From contig BRYA01000638.1 of the NCBI GenBank assembly GCA_030267965.1, forward strand, positions 10,106 through 74,105: 64,000 bases of DNA, written 5' to 3'. This DNA comes from Triparma columacea (taxonomy: Eukaryota > Sar > Bolidophyceae > Parmales > Triparmaceae). Numbering within the stretch: the first letter of the stretch is position 1; each line of letters begins with the position of its first letter. The notes under the pieces are model-generated. The model saw nothing but the letters and a program-made list of their open reading frames with translations, was not told the DNA's origin and searched no databases. Position numbers and translations under genes: made by a program. Shown piece by piece: positions 1-10,707 of the stretch.

Positions 1-31
1 CCCCCCCCCCCCCTCGCTCGCTCGCACGTAC

Positions 32-494
32 CTGCATGTCTTGTCGTGGACCGAGTGGACTTCTCCCTCCTGCCCCTCGTAGTTGCCGACCGTGACGCGC
101 ACCTCCTGACCGACCTCGAAGTCGCTGGATGCCGCCGCAGTTTGGGTCTGGGGATCCGCCTTGGCCTTGGGCTGGGGCACTGGAAGCTCCAGGATGTCCT
201 TGGGCAGGTACCCCGTGGTGTCGTCCCTGATCTTGAGCCTGCGGCGGCAACGGGGAATAAGAGTGAGTGAGAAGCCAGTAGAGCAGGCCTCAACCCCCCT
301 CATCAGCATCGCAAGAGGAGGGCAGTGCTCGCCACTTACTTGCACGTCTTGTTGTGGACCGAAATGATCTCCCCGACCTCTCCTGCATAGGTACCGCTGG
401 AGACATGCACCTTGCGCCCGACCCTCAATGGAGGCTTGTTGGGCGCACCCCGGGGGGCCCGGGATGGATCAGCGCTAGTGGCAGATATCACCAT
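32..494 (-). CDS. KOW-like repeat protein, 3' part outside window
   Basis: Two coding exons are visible on the minus strand, 340-494 and 32-238, joined by a GTAAGT...GCAG intron. A GTACGT donor at 31 shows that the gene continues to the left. The ATG at 494 has an in-frame TAA two codons upstream, which fixes the start. The visible 120 residues hold two copies of a KOW/SH3-like segment: VGRKVHVSSGTYAGEVGEI...VHNKTCK and VGQEVRVTVGNYEGQEGEV...VHDKTC. They are separated by a linker with TGYLPKDILELP and a QPKAKADPQ-type low-complexity stretch. KOW folds of this kind usually bind RNA or protein in transcription, splicing or translation factors. The parent family cannot be named from this fragment. 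Confidence 0.6.
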
Positions 495-1449
495 GATGAT
501 TTAGACGAGTCGCTTGGGTGCGTTTGGCCAAGCTCGGTCAAACTCAGCCAAGTACGGGAAGGAAGGTGGAGGAGGAGACGGCAGGACTGGGTAAATGACA
601 ACCGGTTGGTTGACCCAAGGAGGACGTGCCAAAGTTGGTGGCCGGAGAGGGCTCGTCGAGAAGTTCCTGTAGGGAAGATAAGAAGATCAGAGGCTTTGAT
701 AGTTGTAGCGATCTTGGATCCACAATGAGATGAGTGAGAGTGGGTTGGGGTTAAGAAGGTCGGGGGGGGGGTTGTGATTGATTTCTTAAATATGGGCAAT
801 GCAGCGTTTTCTTGGCCTCTAGATGTGATGCTCGGGGTTCCTCAAACAAAGTTAAGAGGTAAATCCCGTAGAAAACCGAAAAGAGAGCCTGAAAATATCC
901 AATCCTTGAAAAGATACACTTCTGGTGTGAAGTCCTATTTCTCCCCTGCAATGACGATTTTATACAACGCAATCTCATAATCCTTTCATTAACTGTTAAT
1001 GTCGCCCCAACTGCTCACCTAGGTACCAATAATCACGTTGTGAGGTGAAATATGCCTGAAATAAATTAGAAAAAATCCTTGGAGGTTGAAAAAGTTGGCC
1101 TTCCCTTTTGGAAGCTTATTTATATAGTCGAATGAAAATAAATACGGGGTTAATATATGTAGTATATATAATGCCTCCGACTTGAAATTTACCGTAAGAA
1201 AAGGTTATTCTGATAATTTTTGTCGAGGTGAGTGGGGTAAAAATTGGTTAAGCGAAGGTTTATGAGGGCACGTATTACATAAAAATACCTGCGGTAGGAG
1301 TGTTTCTTTCATCCCCTTTCTATGACACGCCTTCTACTTGTTTTGCAGCCTCACACATCTTTCCAAAGCTCTCCTTCAAAAACCTCTCAACTCACTGAAC
1401 TGCTCCTCCCTTCCTCTCCCCCCATCTTTCTGCCATCTGCTTTCTGCAA
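495..1449. other. Intergenic, divergent promoters; no gene seen
   Basis: This 955-bp spacer lies between two divergent genes. It becomes AT-rich from about 960 to 1270 and then pyrimidine-rich just before the ATG at 1450, as expected for a promoter and 5' UTR. I see no convincing coding region, tRNA or repeat. The short open frames here have no recognisable content. Confidence 0.5.
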
Positions 1450-2688
1450 ATGGCGTCCGGGCGCAATGGACCTCGATTTCAGGCCAACACACGGTAAGTG
1501 AGAGATCTCCTCGTCGTGGTCGTTCTTCCCCCAGGCGTCCTCTGAGCCCCATCTTGGGCCTCCCCCCCCCATGGGCAGTTGTCGATAGTTGGGTTCTTCA
1601 TGGATCATTGGGGTCCGCCATGACCGTATTTTGGGTACCCCTGAATCCCGTGTTTCTATTCCGCTGTCTCGTTCACTTCCTCTTGCCCGTCGCGCTGCTC
1701 CTGTCTTCCCTTCCCTCCCTGCCTCCTAACACCCTCCTTGCTCCCCCTCCTTTTTACAAGATTTGGGTTCACGCAGGGGAAGACTGTAAAGCTGACGATG
1801 GGTGAGGAGCGTTTCCAGTGGCAAAAGCCCCCGAACGAGTTCGACGCTATTTATAAAGTGAAGCTTCCCACACAGGTAAGACCCTCGAGGCCGACTATGT
1901 CTTGGTTGTCCACTCCTTCACTAACACCTAGGTTCCTCTAACTTCGTCAGGTGCGCGATCTTCACTTTGGAACATCGACGCGTGCTGATTGGGAGAGGTA
2001 AGTCGTTATGAAGTTGAGGTGCTCCTTCGTCCTTCCCCCCTCTAACACACCCGTTTCTCCTCTCTCCTCACCCCCCCCCCTTATTCCCGCAGCACAATGA
2101 AGAACAAGCGCGACTCTTTCAACCCCAACGCTGGGCCCGGTAGCTACAAGAGGGACAAGGAGTTCCTAATCTCCTCAGAGTCGCGGAACAAGGAGGCCCC
2201 CAGGTTCAAGGACGCCCCTAGGGAATCCTTAGCCTCGAAGAATGGGAACCCCGGGCCTATATACAACGTCGAGAAGAAGTACAAAAACGGTGTGGAAAAG
2301 GTGAGGACGCCTGGTAAACCTTTGGTGAAGGCTAATAAAAGCGCACACAAAAACCTTCCCTCTTGCTGACCGCCCTCCCCCCCCCTCTCAACAGTCCATA
2401 GGGATAGGTTTCGGTCGTTCTAAGCGCAAGAACCTGCACCTAACCTCCGCCGCCGACGCCATGTACGCCCCGAAGGTGGAGGTCCCAAATTTCGCCGTCG
2501 CCTTCGGGTCAGGGGACCGCTTTAAGTACGAGGCTAAGTTCTCTCTTACGTCAACTATGCCGGGACCGATATACAATGTGCATAACCCGAGGGTTATGGA
2601 CGCGATCAGACCAAGCATGAGCAACACGGTGTGGAGCAAGGGGAGAGGATCGAGGTTCAAGACTGACAGTGTGTGGGGTTTCGGTTAG
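1450..2688 (+). CDS. Sperm-tail PG-rich (STPGR/ODF3-like) repeat protein
   Basis: Five exons (1450-1493, 1761-1875, 1951-1997, 2093-2300, 2395-2688) give a 235-aa protein with all phases matching. The repeat signatures are GPRF near residue 8, NAGPGSY in the middle, and NPGPIYNV and MPGPIYNV later. The C-terminus ends in a FKTDSVWGFG-type basic/aromatic motif. STPGR proteins are typically axonemal or microtubule-lumen associated, so the gene implies a flagellated life stage (inference). The basic, Pro/Gly-rich composition without membrane segments fits. The first two exons are short, and exon 2 depends on the acceptor TTTTTACAAG at 1760, because the alternative CACGCAG acceptor gives an immediate stop. 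Confidence 0.8.
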
Positions 2689-2794
2689 TAGTTTGAGTGG
2701 AGCGGAGGGGTTGAGGTTGGGGGGGGAGGGATGGAGGTTGTATCTGGTATTGTTTCGGGTGGAAGGGTGGGAGGGCTTTGTCGTCGCTGTTGAT

Positions 2795-2834
2795 AATAAA
2801 AGCGCAAAATTTCGTTTGTTGAATCGTGAATAAA
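2795..2834 (+). terminator. Two AATAAA poly(A) signals
   Basis: AATAAA occurs at 2795-2800 and 2829-2834, about 110-150 nt after the STPGR stop and about 100 nt before the stop codon of the convergent hydroxylase gene. Both are plausible cleavage/polyadenylation signals for the plus-strand transcript. If used, the transcript would end almost at the 3' end of the facing gene. Confidence 0.4.
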
Positions 2835-2930
2835 AGAGTAATGTTCCAAGTGTCCAAAGCAGGCTCCCCCTCCTCGTTCCCCTCCTACCCCTCGTCGGAC
2901 GTCCCTCCCCATCCCCCCCCCCTACCCTCC

Positions 2931-3944
2931 TCACTTCATCCACCCCATGCTCCTGCTATAGTCCCACATTTCCTCCGTGCTCTTCCTCTCCTCTCCGCTA
3001 ACATCCGGGTGCCATATATCCACCAGTAGTACGACCCTCGTCTCCTCTGTGTTATTCCAGACTCTATGAACGTAGCTGTCATCCAAGACTACAGCCTTAC
3101 CCTCTTCCCATACCCTTCTTGAACCTCCGCATTCCAACCCTACCTTTTCAACGTCCTCCCATTCCCCCGGTACGATGAGAGGTAGGTGAACCCTCAACCT
3201 CAAGTTCATGGCGCTTGAGTGTGGCTGTATGCTGCTGTTCGGGTGGAGGGTTGAGAAGAACGCGAAGGAGAACGGCGTCGTGAACAGCTTCGTACCAAGC
3301 CCGTCCACAGCCGAAGCTGTCTTTGGACAAAGGTCTTTGAAACCGTCCTTACGAACACCGTTTTGGACGTAACTGTGCCAGTCCCAGGTGCCCTTATGGA
3401 GGGCTCCAGAGTGCTCTGAGCCCCCAGAACCACCGGAGTCGTAGTCGCCCTCAAGGAGCTTAGTGTTTACGGCCTTTTCACCGTCGCTAATACCCATTAT
3501 TGCACTCATATATTCGCTCCTTATGTCCTCAAAGCTTCCCTCTAGCTTCTCCACGACCTCAGCTACGTACTCGTCCCCGTATGCTACCCTGTCCCTGGCG
3601 GAACCTGAGGTCGTGTGGTTGTTGGGACTTGTCCAGAAAGGCTGGGAACGGAGACCTAGGAGACTGAACATGGAGGGCTGGGGCCTTAAGGCATTGGTGG
3701 GCGTTGTTGTTACTAGTCGACCTGATTCTACGACTGTTGCTGATGGGGGTAGTGGGGTGTTTATGGTGGTTGATAGTGTTCTGGTGGATGTAGTGGTGGT
3801 GGATGTAGTGGTGGTGGATGGGGTGGTGGATGAGAATAGCGTTTGTGGGTTGAAAGAAGCTGGGGTAGTCGATGAGATTGTCGATGAGATTGTATTATTT
3901 CGTCTATTTATGTTTCGAATTCTATTTAAATGTGACAATCTCAT
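2931..3944 (-). CDS. Aspartyl/asparaginyl beta-hydroxylase domain protein
   Basis: A single-exon frame of 337 aa. The C-terminal half is an Asp/Asn beta-hydroxylase domain of the Fe(II)/2-oxoglutarate cupin fold. RLRVHLPLIVPGE (His253) and VLDDSYVHRVWNN (His293) supply the metal-binding histidines, and TRVVLLVDIWHPD (Arg303) supplies the 2-oxoglutarate-binding arginine. The first ~75 residues are Ser/Thr/Arg/Asn-rich and almost free of acidic residues, so an organelle presequence or a disordered leader is possible. The family hydroxylates Asp/Asn or lipid-linked substrates; the substrate here is unknown. The gene is divergent from FAM98, with 142 bp between the two ATGs. Confidence 0.82.
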   Translation of the reverse strand: MRLSHLNRIRNINRRNNTISSTISSTTPASFNPQTLFSSTTPSTTTTSTTTTSTRTLSTTINTPLPPSATVVESGRLVTTTPTNALRPQPSMFSLLGLRSQPFWTSPNNHTTSGSARDRVAYGDEYVAEVVEKLEGSFEDIRSEYMSAIMGISDGEKAVNTKLLEGDYDSGGSGGSEHSGALHKGTWDWHSYVQNGVRKDGFKDLCPKTASAVDGLGTKLFTTPFSFAFFSTLHPNSSIQPHSSAMNLRLRVHLPLIVPGEWEDVEKVGLECGGSRRVWEEGKAVVLDDSYVHRVWNNTEETRVVLLVDIWHPDVSGEERKSTEEMWDYSRSMGWMK

Positions 3945-4086
3945 TGTTGTATATGTTAGATTGAGAATTGAGGGTTTTTGAGTGTCTGGAGTTGCTGTAA
4001 GATGTGAAAATGCTGCCTCTCTTTGCTGCCTCTCTTTTTCCTTTTCCCTTCTGTTTTCGCCACAATTACTCCTTCAAATTGTGAAT

Positions 4087-5475
4087 ATGAAGCCTGATGG
4101 AGATAACAATGATACAAATATAGGATTGAAGGGTATGCCAAAAGGGGACTCAAATAGTGTAGCCTCAAATAGTGTAGCAGATGAGTTATTGACTCCACAC
4201 AGTCGACCCAGTGACATGAGAGTTGCTCTTGAAAATCTCTTGGAAGACTTACAATATCCCTCAAAATGGACTAATCGAATAGAGTATACTCACATTAAAC
4301 AGTTAGTATATAAAGAGAATCAAATCGTATCCTCAGAAGGTTCAAAATGTGCTCTCAATAATATGCTCGATGATACCCCACTTAATGATACCGAATATCA
4401 AGACTTCTTCAACGTCTGCTCAAACATCCTTACGTCCCGCGTCACCTCACTACTAAACACTCCCACCCCAATGTCAACAACCTCCTCATCAACCCTCCTC
4501 CATACAATGTGTCGTGATCTCCACCAGGATTTCCTCCTCCGTCGTACCTTGCTTCTAAAGCGTTTAGACGTAACCATAAAGGCCTTCTCATGGGCCCCTG
4601 CATTAGGTGATGGGGGGGAGGATTTCAAGGTTAGAATGAAGAAACTTCGTGACGACCTTGACACTCCTGTTCAACCAGTTAATCCTGAGGACGTAAAGGA
4701 CTTCACATTGGAGGAGGTGAGGGGGGGGTGGGGGTAAACAGAAGATAAAGCCACGGACGAAGTAAGACGGGATGAGCGAACGTTTTTCTAACCCCCCCCC
4801 CCCCCCCCTCACCGTCTAGATCGATTCGTTCACCGCCTTGGACACCCCCCCTACCTTACCCGGTGTTTCTAGCGGGAATGCAGTAGTAAAGGGTGTGCTT
4901 ATCGGTTCCGTCCCTGACAGGGGTGGTAGGCCTGAGGATAAGAGAGGTAACCAAATGCCGAACTGGCAGGAGAGGAAGGAGGGTGGGGGGGGAGGAGGGT
5001 ATAGGGGGAACAAGGGGAAGGGGGGAGGAGGAAAGGGGGGAGGAGGAGGAGGGAAGGGGGGAGGGGGGAATGAAAAAATAAAAGGCAAGAATAAACAACA
5101 ACAGAAACAGCAACAGAAGCAGCAGCAGACGCAGCAGCAGAAGCAGGAGGGAGGGGAAAGAAACAAGAATAAGGTGAGAATCGTCCTGAGAATCGTCCTT
5201 CGAATCGTCCCTCGAATCGTCCCTCGAATCGTCCTTCAAATCGTCCCCCGAATCGTCCCTCGAATCGTCCCTCGAATCGTCCTTCGAATCGTCTTTCAAC
5301 ACTTCACTGCTAAACTTTGTTTTGCCCCCCGAAATGTCTAACTCGTTTATCGCAAACCCTCTTCCCACGACTCGTCTCGTTTTCTTGCTGTTTCCAGAAC
5401 AAAAACAAGTCCTCTGGAAACAAGAACAAGCGGCAGCGCAAGGGCAGCGTAGATAAGACCTCGACGAATGTGTAA
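4087..5475 (+). CDS. FAM98-family protein (tRNA-ligase complex subunit)
   Basis: Three exons (4087-4716, 4820-5173, 5398-5475; all phase 0) encode 353 aa. The recognisable family blocks are LLLKRLDVTIKAFSW near residue 155 and the motif GSVPDRGGRP followed by MPNWQERK, which match the FAM98 signatures (LLKRLDVTI..., GRVPDRGGRP...PPWQKR). As in animal FAM98A/B/C, the tail is Gly-rich, here a GGGG/GNKGKGGGG run followed by a poly-Gln/Lys stretch (KQQQKQQQ) and a Lys/Asn/Arg end. In animals FAM98 joins RTCB, DDX1 and archease-linked factors in tRNA splicing and RNA ligation. The first AUG in frame is 4087; the upstream extension starts only with GTG. The second intron contains a 12-bp minisatellite. 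Confidence 0.8.
5176..5298 (+). repeat. 12-bp intronic minisatellite, ~10 copies
   Basis: Ten near-identical 12-mers of the form (T/G)(C/A)GAATCGTCC(T/C) lie head to tail directly after the GTGAG donor of FAM98 intron 2 (intron 5174-5397). The array ends about 100 nt before the acceptor. Because 12 is a multiple of 3, the array can be read through without stops, but the spliced model is in frame without it. Confidence 0.9.
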
Positions 5476-5533
5476 TTACCCTAACATCTAATTTTTCCCT
5501 CCTCAAAACCCTGAACCCACTATTTTCTTACAC

Positions 5534-8500
5534 CTAAACACTAACATCATCAGACTGCCCTTCCCCCCCCTCGTCCTCGCTCTCTTCCATGATGACCTCC
5601 GCGGTTTCCGCGGTACCCTGCGTGCTCCCGTCCTCGTCTTCTTCCATCTCCTCGACTTCCTTGGCCTCCTCGACCTCCCCTTCCCCCTCCTCGTCCTCTC
5701 CCTTTCCCTTCTTCTTTTTCTTCTTCTTCTTCTTCCCGTCCCCCTCCCCCTTCTCCTTCTTCCCTTTCTTCCTCTTCTTCCCCCCTCCCCTTTCCTTCTC
5801 CCTCTTTTGATCCTCCGCAATCCTGAGCTCCTTTGCGAGGTCGTCCTTATTAATCCTGAAGTCCCTAATCGCGCTAGCGATGATCTGTTTCTTGACCCAA
5901 TCGCTCGTCTTCAGCTTGTTCTGGCTCTTGAGCTTGGCGGCGTACTTGTTCAGCGAGACGTCAGATCGCTCCTTCTCGAATACTAGGTTCGAGACGATCT
6001 TGCCGTGGTTCTCGATGGATGCAGTCGAGATGGTGGCATCTGAGTAGAGGAAGGAGCGGTTTATTGATGTTGTCGTTGTGCGTGTTGTTGTGCGTGTTGT
6101 TGTGCGTGTTGTTGTGCGTTAGATGACAATCAAAGTCTTGCGTTGCACCCCTCCCCCTCCCTCCCTCCCTCCCTCCCTCACCTTTCCTCCCCATCTTTTT
6201 GACGTCCTGGACACTCAACAGAAGGGCTGCCGTTACTTTGGTCGTCCTCGCACTCATCTCTGTCATAAAACTCCGGTAGCCCCTCCCTACGTGAAGCCCG
6301 TTCCCAACGAGCAATCCCATGACCCTGCTGTTGAGAGCGTAGAGCTTCTTGGCGATCCTGACCACCCCGCAAGCCGAGCTGTAATAGTCTGACACCATCT
6401 CCACGCAGGGTCCCATTATGCTTACGACCTCCGCGACCGCGAGCATCCTCAACCCCACCAAGTCGATCCCCTCAACCATCTCCTTCTCCCCAGCCAGACT
6501 TCCAACTGTCTTAAGGACGTACTCGACGTCCCCCAAGGCAGAGTCCAGTGCTGCTAAAACCACCTTGCAAATCGGCCCGAGGACCTTCCCATCTTTCTCG
6601 TTATTATACGCGATATCCACGCAGTCAATCAATTTCTCCTTCCTAACGAACTCCTCCATGATTTCGATGTCGTCAAAGTTGGAGCCTTTCCCCAATGAGT
6701 CAAGCAAGCTCGCCGCAACGACCCCTACGCACCCCATGGGAAACCTATCCCCGACGTTCTCGGCCATGCCATCCCAGAACCCTTTGAACCCGGTTGAGAA
6801 CCCTTCTCCCCTCCTGACTTCTTCCAGGCTCTCCGGATCGCTGCAGATCGGGTCGTCCTTCTCGTAAGCTACTAGACGAACGTCACCGTCCAGTCCTCCG
6901 CACAAACTGACTGCCCCTCCGACGCACGCGCTCATAGCTGCTAGTGCGCTCGCTCCCCCGATGCTAGAGAAGCCGTGGCCCTGGCCGAGATGGAGGGGGC
7001 CCTGAAAAGCGGCGTTCGGGACGTTCCATGAACTCACCAGCCTTTCTGCGAGCCTCCTTTTCTCCCCCTGATCCGTCACCAAGGCGCTGCAAATCTCGAC
7101 GACCTCGACCAGCAGGATTGCTTCGTCTGCCATGTCAGTTGCGATAAGCTCAGGAATGATTCCACCGGAGTGGTATGCGTTTTCCTCGCCATCGTCCATG
7201 TCCATTTCAAGCGGCTTAATGATAACATCGAGAAGGCAAATGATGCGGTACTCCCAATTCGTGAATGACTCGGCCCTTCGCTCCTCCCCATCTTTCGCGG
7301 CCTTTCGTGCGGTTTCAAGATCGGCCTTGAGCCTGAAATCGTCCTTTATGCTGCCAGCTTTGTTCATCGAAAGGTCGAGGACAGAAGCAATTCTCTGGCA
7401 GGGCTTCATGCTGTGCTCGATTGAGGCCATGACCTCGATGCACCTCTTGAACCCCTGAAGCGCTAGGACGCAGGCGGGTGACTTGTCAGTTCCCATGCTC
7501 GTGAACATTTTCTTTCTTGCCAAGGAGGCGAATTCGGTGAAGACGAGGGGGCCGAGCTTGGTGCACACCTGGGCGCCAACCATACCCTCCAACGCGCCAT
7601 GCTCGAGGACGTCGACGGCCCCCTCGATGCACATCTTCCTAAACGTGCTGTTGGAGGAGAGTGCAGACGTCTCCTTCTCGGACGCCCCATACTTTGTCAG
7701 GAAGCTAGAGTAGACATCTCCAAGAAGAGTCGCTACCACTGCTCCGCCCTTCTCGAGGAACGACTTCTGGTGCGACGCCAACAGTTCGTTGATGGACTTC
7801 ATAGCTCGGTCGGAGGAGACCTCTTTTCCTACGCCTTTGTCCTTCTTTTCCTTGCCGCCCTTCTTGCCTTTCCCTTTGCTTTTGTCCCCCTTGGTCTTCT
7901 TGCTCGCATCGATCTTGAGAACGATCGTTACTGCGCTGTCAAGCGCATCCTCACGCAGGCTCAGAAGCTTCGTGAGCGTGCCCTTGCTGGGCTCGGTGAG
8001 TGACAAGGCGTTGCAGAGCATGAGAAGGGTCAGGGATAGAGCGAGAGTCCTCTTGTGATTCCCTTGGCTCCCATCGCCTTCCGCTTCATTCTCGTCCCCG
8101 GACGACATGAACGCGTCGATGTCCGTGTTGGCGACTCTTTCCCTCAGGCTCCCCAACATTCTCCCCAGCTGCCCGCCTTCTTCGTCCTCTTCCTCCAAAA
8201 CCTTAACAACGACGCCGCATGCCATCACGAGATGTATGAGAGGCTCCATAATCATGCCATTGGCGACGGCGAGCGTCCCGCCTCCATTCTCCCCGCCCCC
8301 TTTCACGTTTCCTTCCTGGACAATTGTATCCACCTTGACGGGGCATCCGTCTTCGATCACTGCGTCCTGTGCGACCTGGCTCAGGCCTCCGCCTTCCCCC
8401 TGGCTCAGAGTGATGCCCCTTTCCCTCCTTTCCTTGGCCTCCTCCTCCCCCTCCTTCTCCTCGACGAGCCTCTCAAGCTGAGCCAAGAGGACATTAGAAA

Positions 8501-10359
8501 GTGCCAATGCTGCCCTCAAGTTCTCGGGATCGCAATTGATGATGGTGGTGACGGTACCGTAAATGGCTGCCCTCATGTCAGTGGATTGCCCGAGGCACCT
8601 AGAGATGTATCCCAGGAGCTCCTCTTCGGCTGCGGGGTCGGGAGAGTAAAGGACTGTCGCGGTATAAATCATCACGAGGAAGCTGCGGGGAGAAGTGTGG
8701 GAGGACCAAAAGGTTGCGTTAGTTTTTATTATTGTGGCTGTAGCTTGGCGTTGTGGCTTGTTGCATGTTCTCTCACCTTGCTCCAGCCGACCTACGGGCA
8801 ATGTCGGCGGAAAAGAGGGACTTCTTGGTGAAGACAAAGGCAGTATCGAGCGCAGCAGTGCTCTTTTCCAAGAGCATGAAGAGGGCAGGAAGCAGAGAGT
8901 CTGTGGCTGCCTTGGGGGGGAGACCGCCCGTCGCCAGGTGGAGCAACCACTCTGCAAGGTCAGGGGCAAAGTCGGCGAGGTAGCTCCTTGTCTCCTTCTC
9001 CTTCGCGAGGCAATTAAGGAGTTTCGCATGCTCGATCGCGTTGGGAGCACGCCCGGTGGAGTGCATGCTCAGCTTCTTAACGATGGTCTTCCTCATCCTG
9101 TTCTCCTTTCTCCCTCCCATGCCGAAGATCCTCTTCAGTAGGGCTCTACCTTGGCTGGCAGACTCGGCCTGGCCCGGCGAAGGGGTCTTGTCGTCTTTCT
9201 TAACCTCATCAATCAGGAGGAAACCGAGGTCGATCAGGGTAGAGGCGACGGTGTCGAAGGCAGCCGAGTCGGAGGAGATCGAGATAAGCTGTTCAATCGT
9301 ATCCATCATGTGAGAGGTGGGGATTGAGGTGCGGGCGGAAGAGGGAGACATGGCGGAGATTGTCCTGTGGATCCACTTGGAGTCCTTGGATTTGTGGCCG
9401 TAGGAGATGCAGCTAACAAAGAGGTTCTTGAGCTCGGAGATGGCAGAGTCCTTGTGAGAAAGAGAAGAGGACGCGAGTCCGACCATAAGAGTCACGGAAA
9501 TGAGGCTGGTGCGGGCAAAGGTCAGGGGGGAAAGGTTCGAGGAGAGTTCTCCCTTGGCGTACTTTGTGACAGTCTTGGCAAGTTCGCGGTTGTTGCGCAA
9601 GGCGGAGAGGAAGTGAGAGAGCGTGTTGGCGAAAATGAACTTGTCAGATGGGTCCGAAGGCAAGAGTTGTGAAATCGTCTTAGATGCGGCGTCCAGAATG
9701 CTAACGACAGGGGATGGAGTGGTGGAAGTGGAGGTCTGGGACAGGGAGGACGAGAGAAGGAGGAGTTGGTAGAGGAGAGTCGGAATGTTCTCTCGATTCA
9801 TTGCCCCGACCATCTGGGAAGGGGGGGGGGGGGTGAGGTGAGCGAAGGGGTGGCTTATGGAGAACACCATACATTAATTGCCTCTCACCTTGCCCCAGGC
9901 CTCCTCATCAACGGTGAAGCTATTCGTTGTACCTAGAATCTCGCGCAAAACAGACGCAAGCGTAGTCGCGTAGCAAACGTGGAAGGTAGACATGATCGAA
10001 ATCAGAGGCGAGTGAGAGGGCGGCAGGAAAGAGACGAGAGAGGGAAGCAGAGTGGTGGTGATGGAGATCACCCTCTCCCTATTGTCCTCACTCTTGAGAT
10101 AAATCTCCACATCATTCACGACATCCTTGATAGACTCGGGTTTGAGGTTCCCCGAGAAAGACAGAAGCGTAGTTAGGGCCTCGTTAACCAGAGAACTTGC
10201 AACATCAGGAGGGCAGTTTGCAATCGAGGAGAGTAAAACCTTCACCTTAGACAAAGAATCGCCCTCATTGATAGATGACGTACTTTTAACGTTACTAATG
10301 TGTGTCTTAAAGTCTTCCAGAGATCCATGAGTCAACAATGTAGTGATATCTGAGGGCAT
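5534..10359 (-). CDS. FANCI: Fanconi anemia group I protein (FANCI)
   Basis: Four exons (9889-10359, 8777-9813, 6182-8682, 5534-6039) give 1504 aa, close to animal FANCI (~1330) plus an acidic/basic tail. The junction of exons 2 and 3 rebuilds FVFTKKSLFSADIARRSAGAS followed by FLVMIY. From memory, this aligns with the FANCI block around the mono-ubiquitinated lysine (LRKAMF...DARKSA), which would make Lys487/488 the site. The C-terminus has the family-like AIRDFRINKDDL block, then a Lys-rich and Glu-rich nuclear tail. FANCI pairs with FANCD2 as a DNA clamp at inter-strand cross-links and stalled forks. The rest is alpha-helical solenoid with no other motif. The gene is convergent with FAM98 (stops 58 bp apart). 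Confidence 0.85.
6075..6119 (-). repeat. 12-bp intronic minisatellite in FANCI
   Basis: Four copies of GTTGTGCGTGTT (plus-strand sense) lie in the last FANCI intron (6040-6181), next to a (CCCT)n tract at 6151-6179. The 12-bp period is the same as in the FAM98 intron array, but the sequence is unrelated. Confidence 0.85.
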
Positions 10360-10707
10360 CCTAGAGAGAAGCTATCGGCGGCAATTTTGGAGGGCTGTGT
10401 ATTGAAGTCGTGGAGTGGCGTTGAAATAGCGAAGTAGCTCGTATCTGAAGAGTATAAGATGTAGCCGGCTGCTTCCAAGCGTTAAGACACGAATTGGTGG
10501 AGATAAGGTGAGTGAATATTTGTCTATTATTGTTTCCTCTCAATTTTAACTCTCTGTACATCTGAATCGACCGTCTTTAGTTCGAAAGCTCTAAGTTTCT
10601 ACATATATTACGTCTCAGGCTTCGGTTTTGTCCTTGAGAGACTGTTAGGGTAATCAATCGACCACCTCGAGAACCAAGGGGAGTAACTTTGGGGTTATAC
10701 ATTACAC
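10360..10707. other. Divergent promoter region FANCI/hydrolase; nothing else seen
   Basis: This 348-bp spacer separates the FANCI start (minus) from the hydrolase start (plus). It should contain both promoters. I recognise no repeat, RNA gene or further coding exon. Confidence 0.4.

Noticed and set aside
1761..1780. Using the CACGCAG acceptor for STPGR exon 2
   Set aside because: It leads to a stop after four codons. The CAAG acceptor at 1760 gives an open, repeat-like sequence.
8055..8831. Plus-strand 258-codon frame inside FANCI
   Set aside because: It lies wholly within the FANCI coding exon. The FANCI frame matches the family across its length and this one matches nothing.
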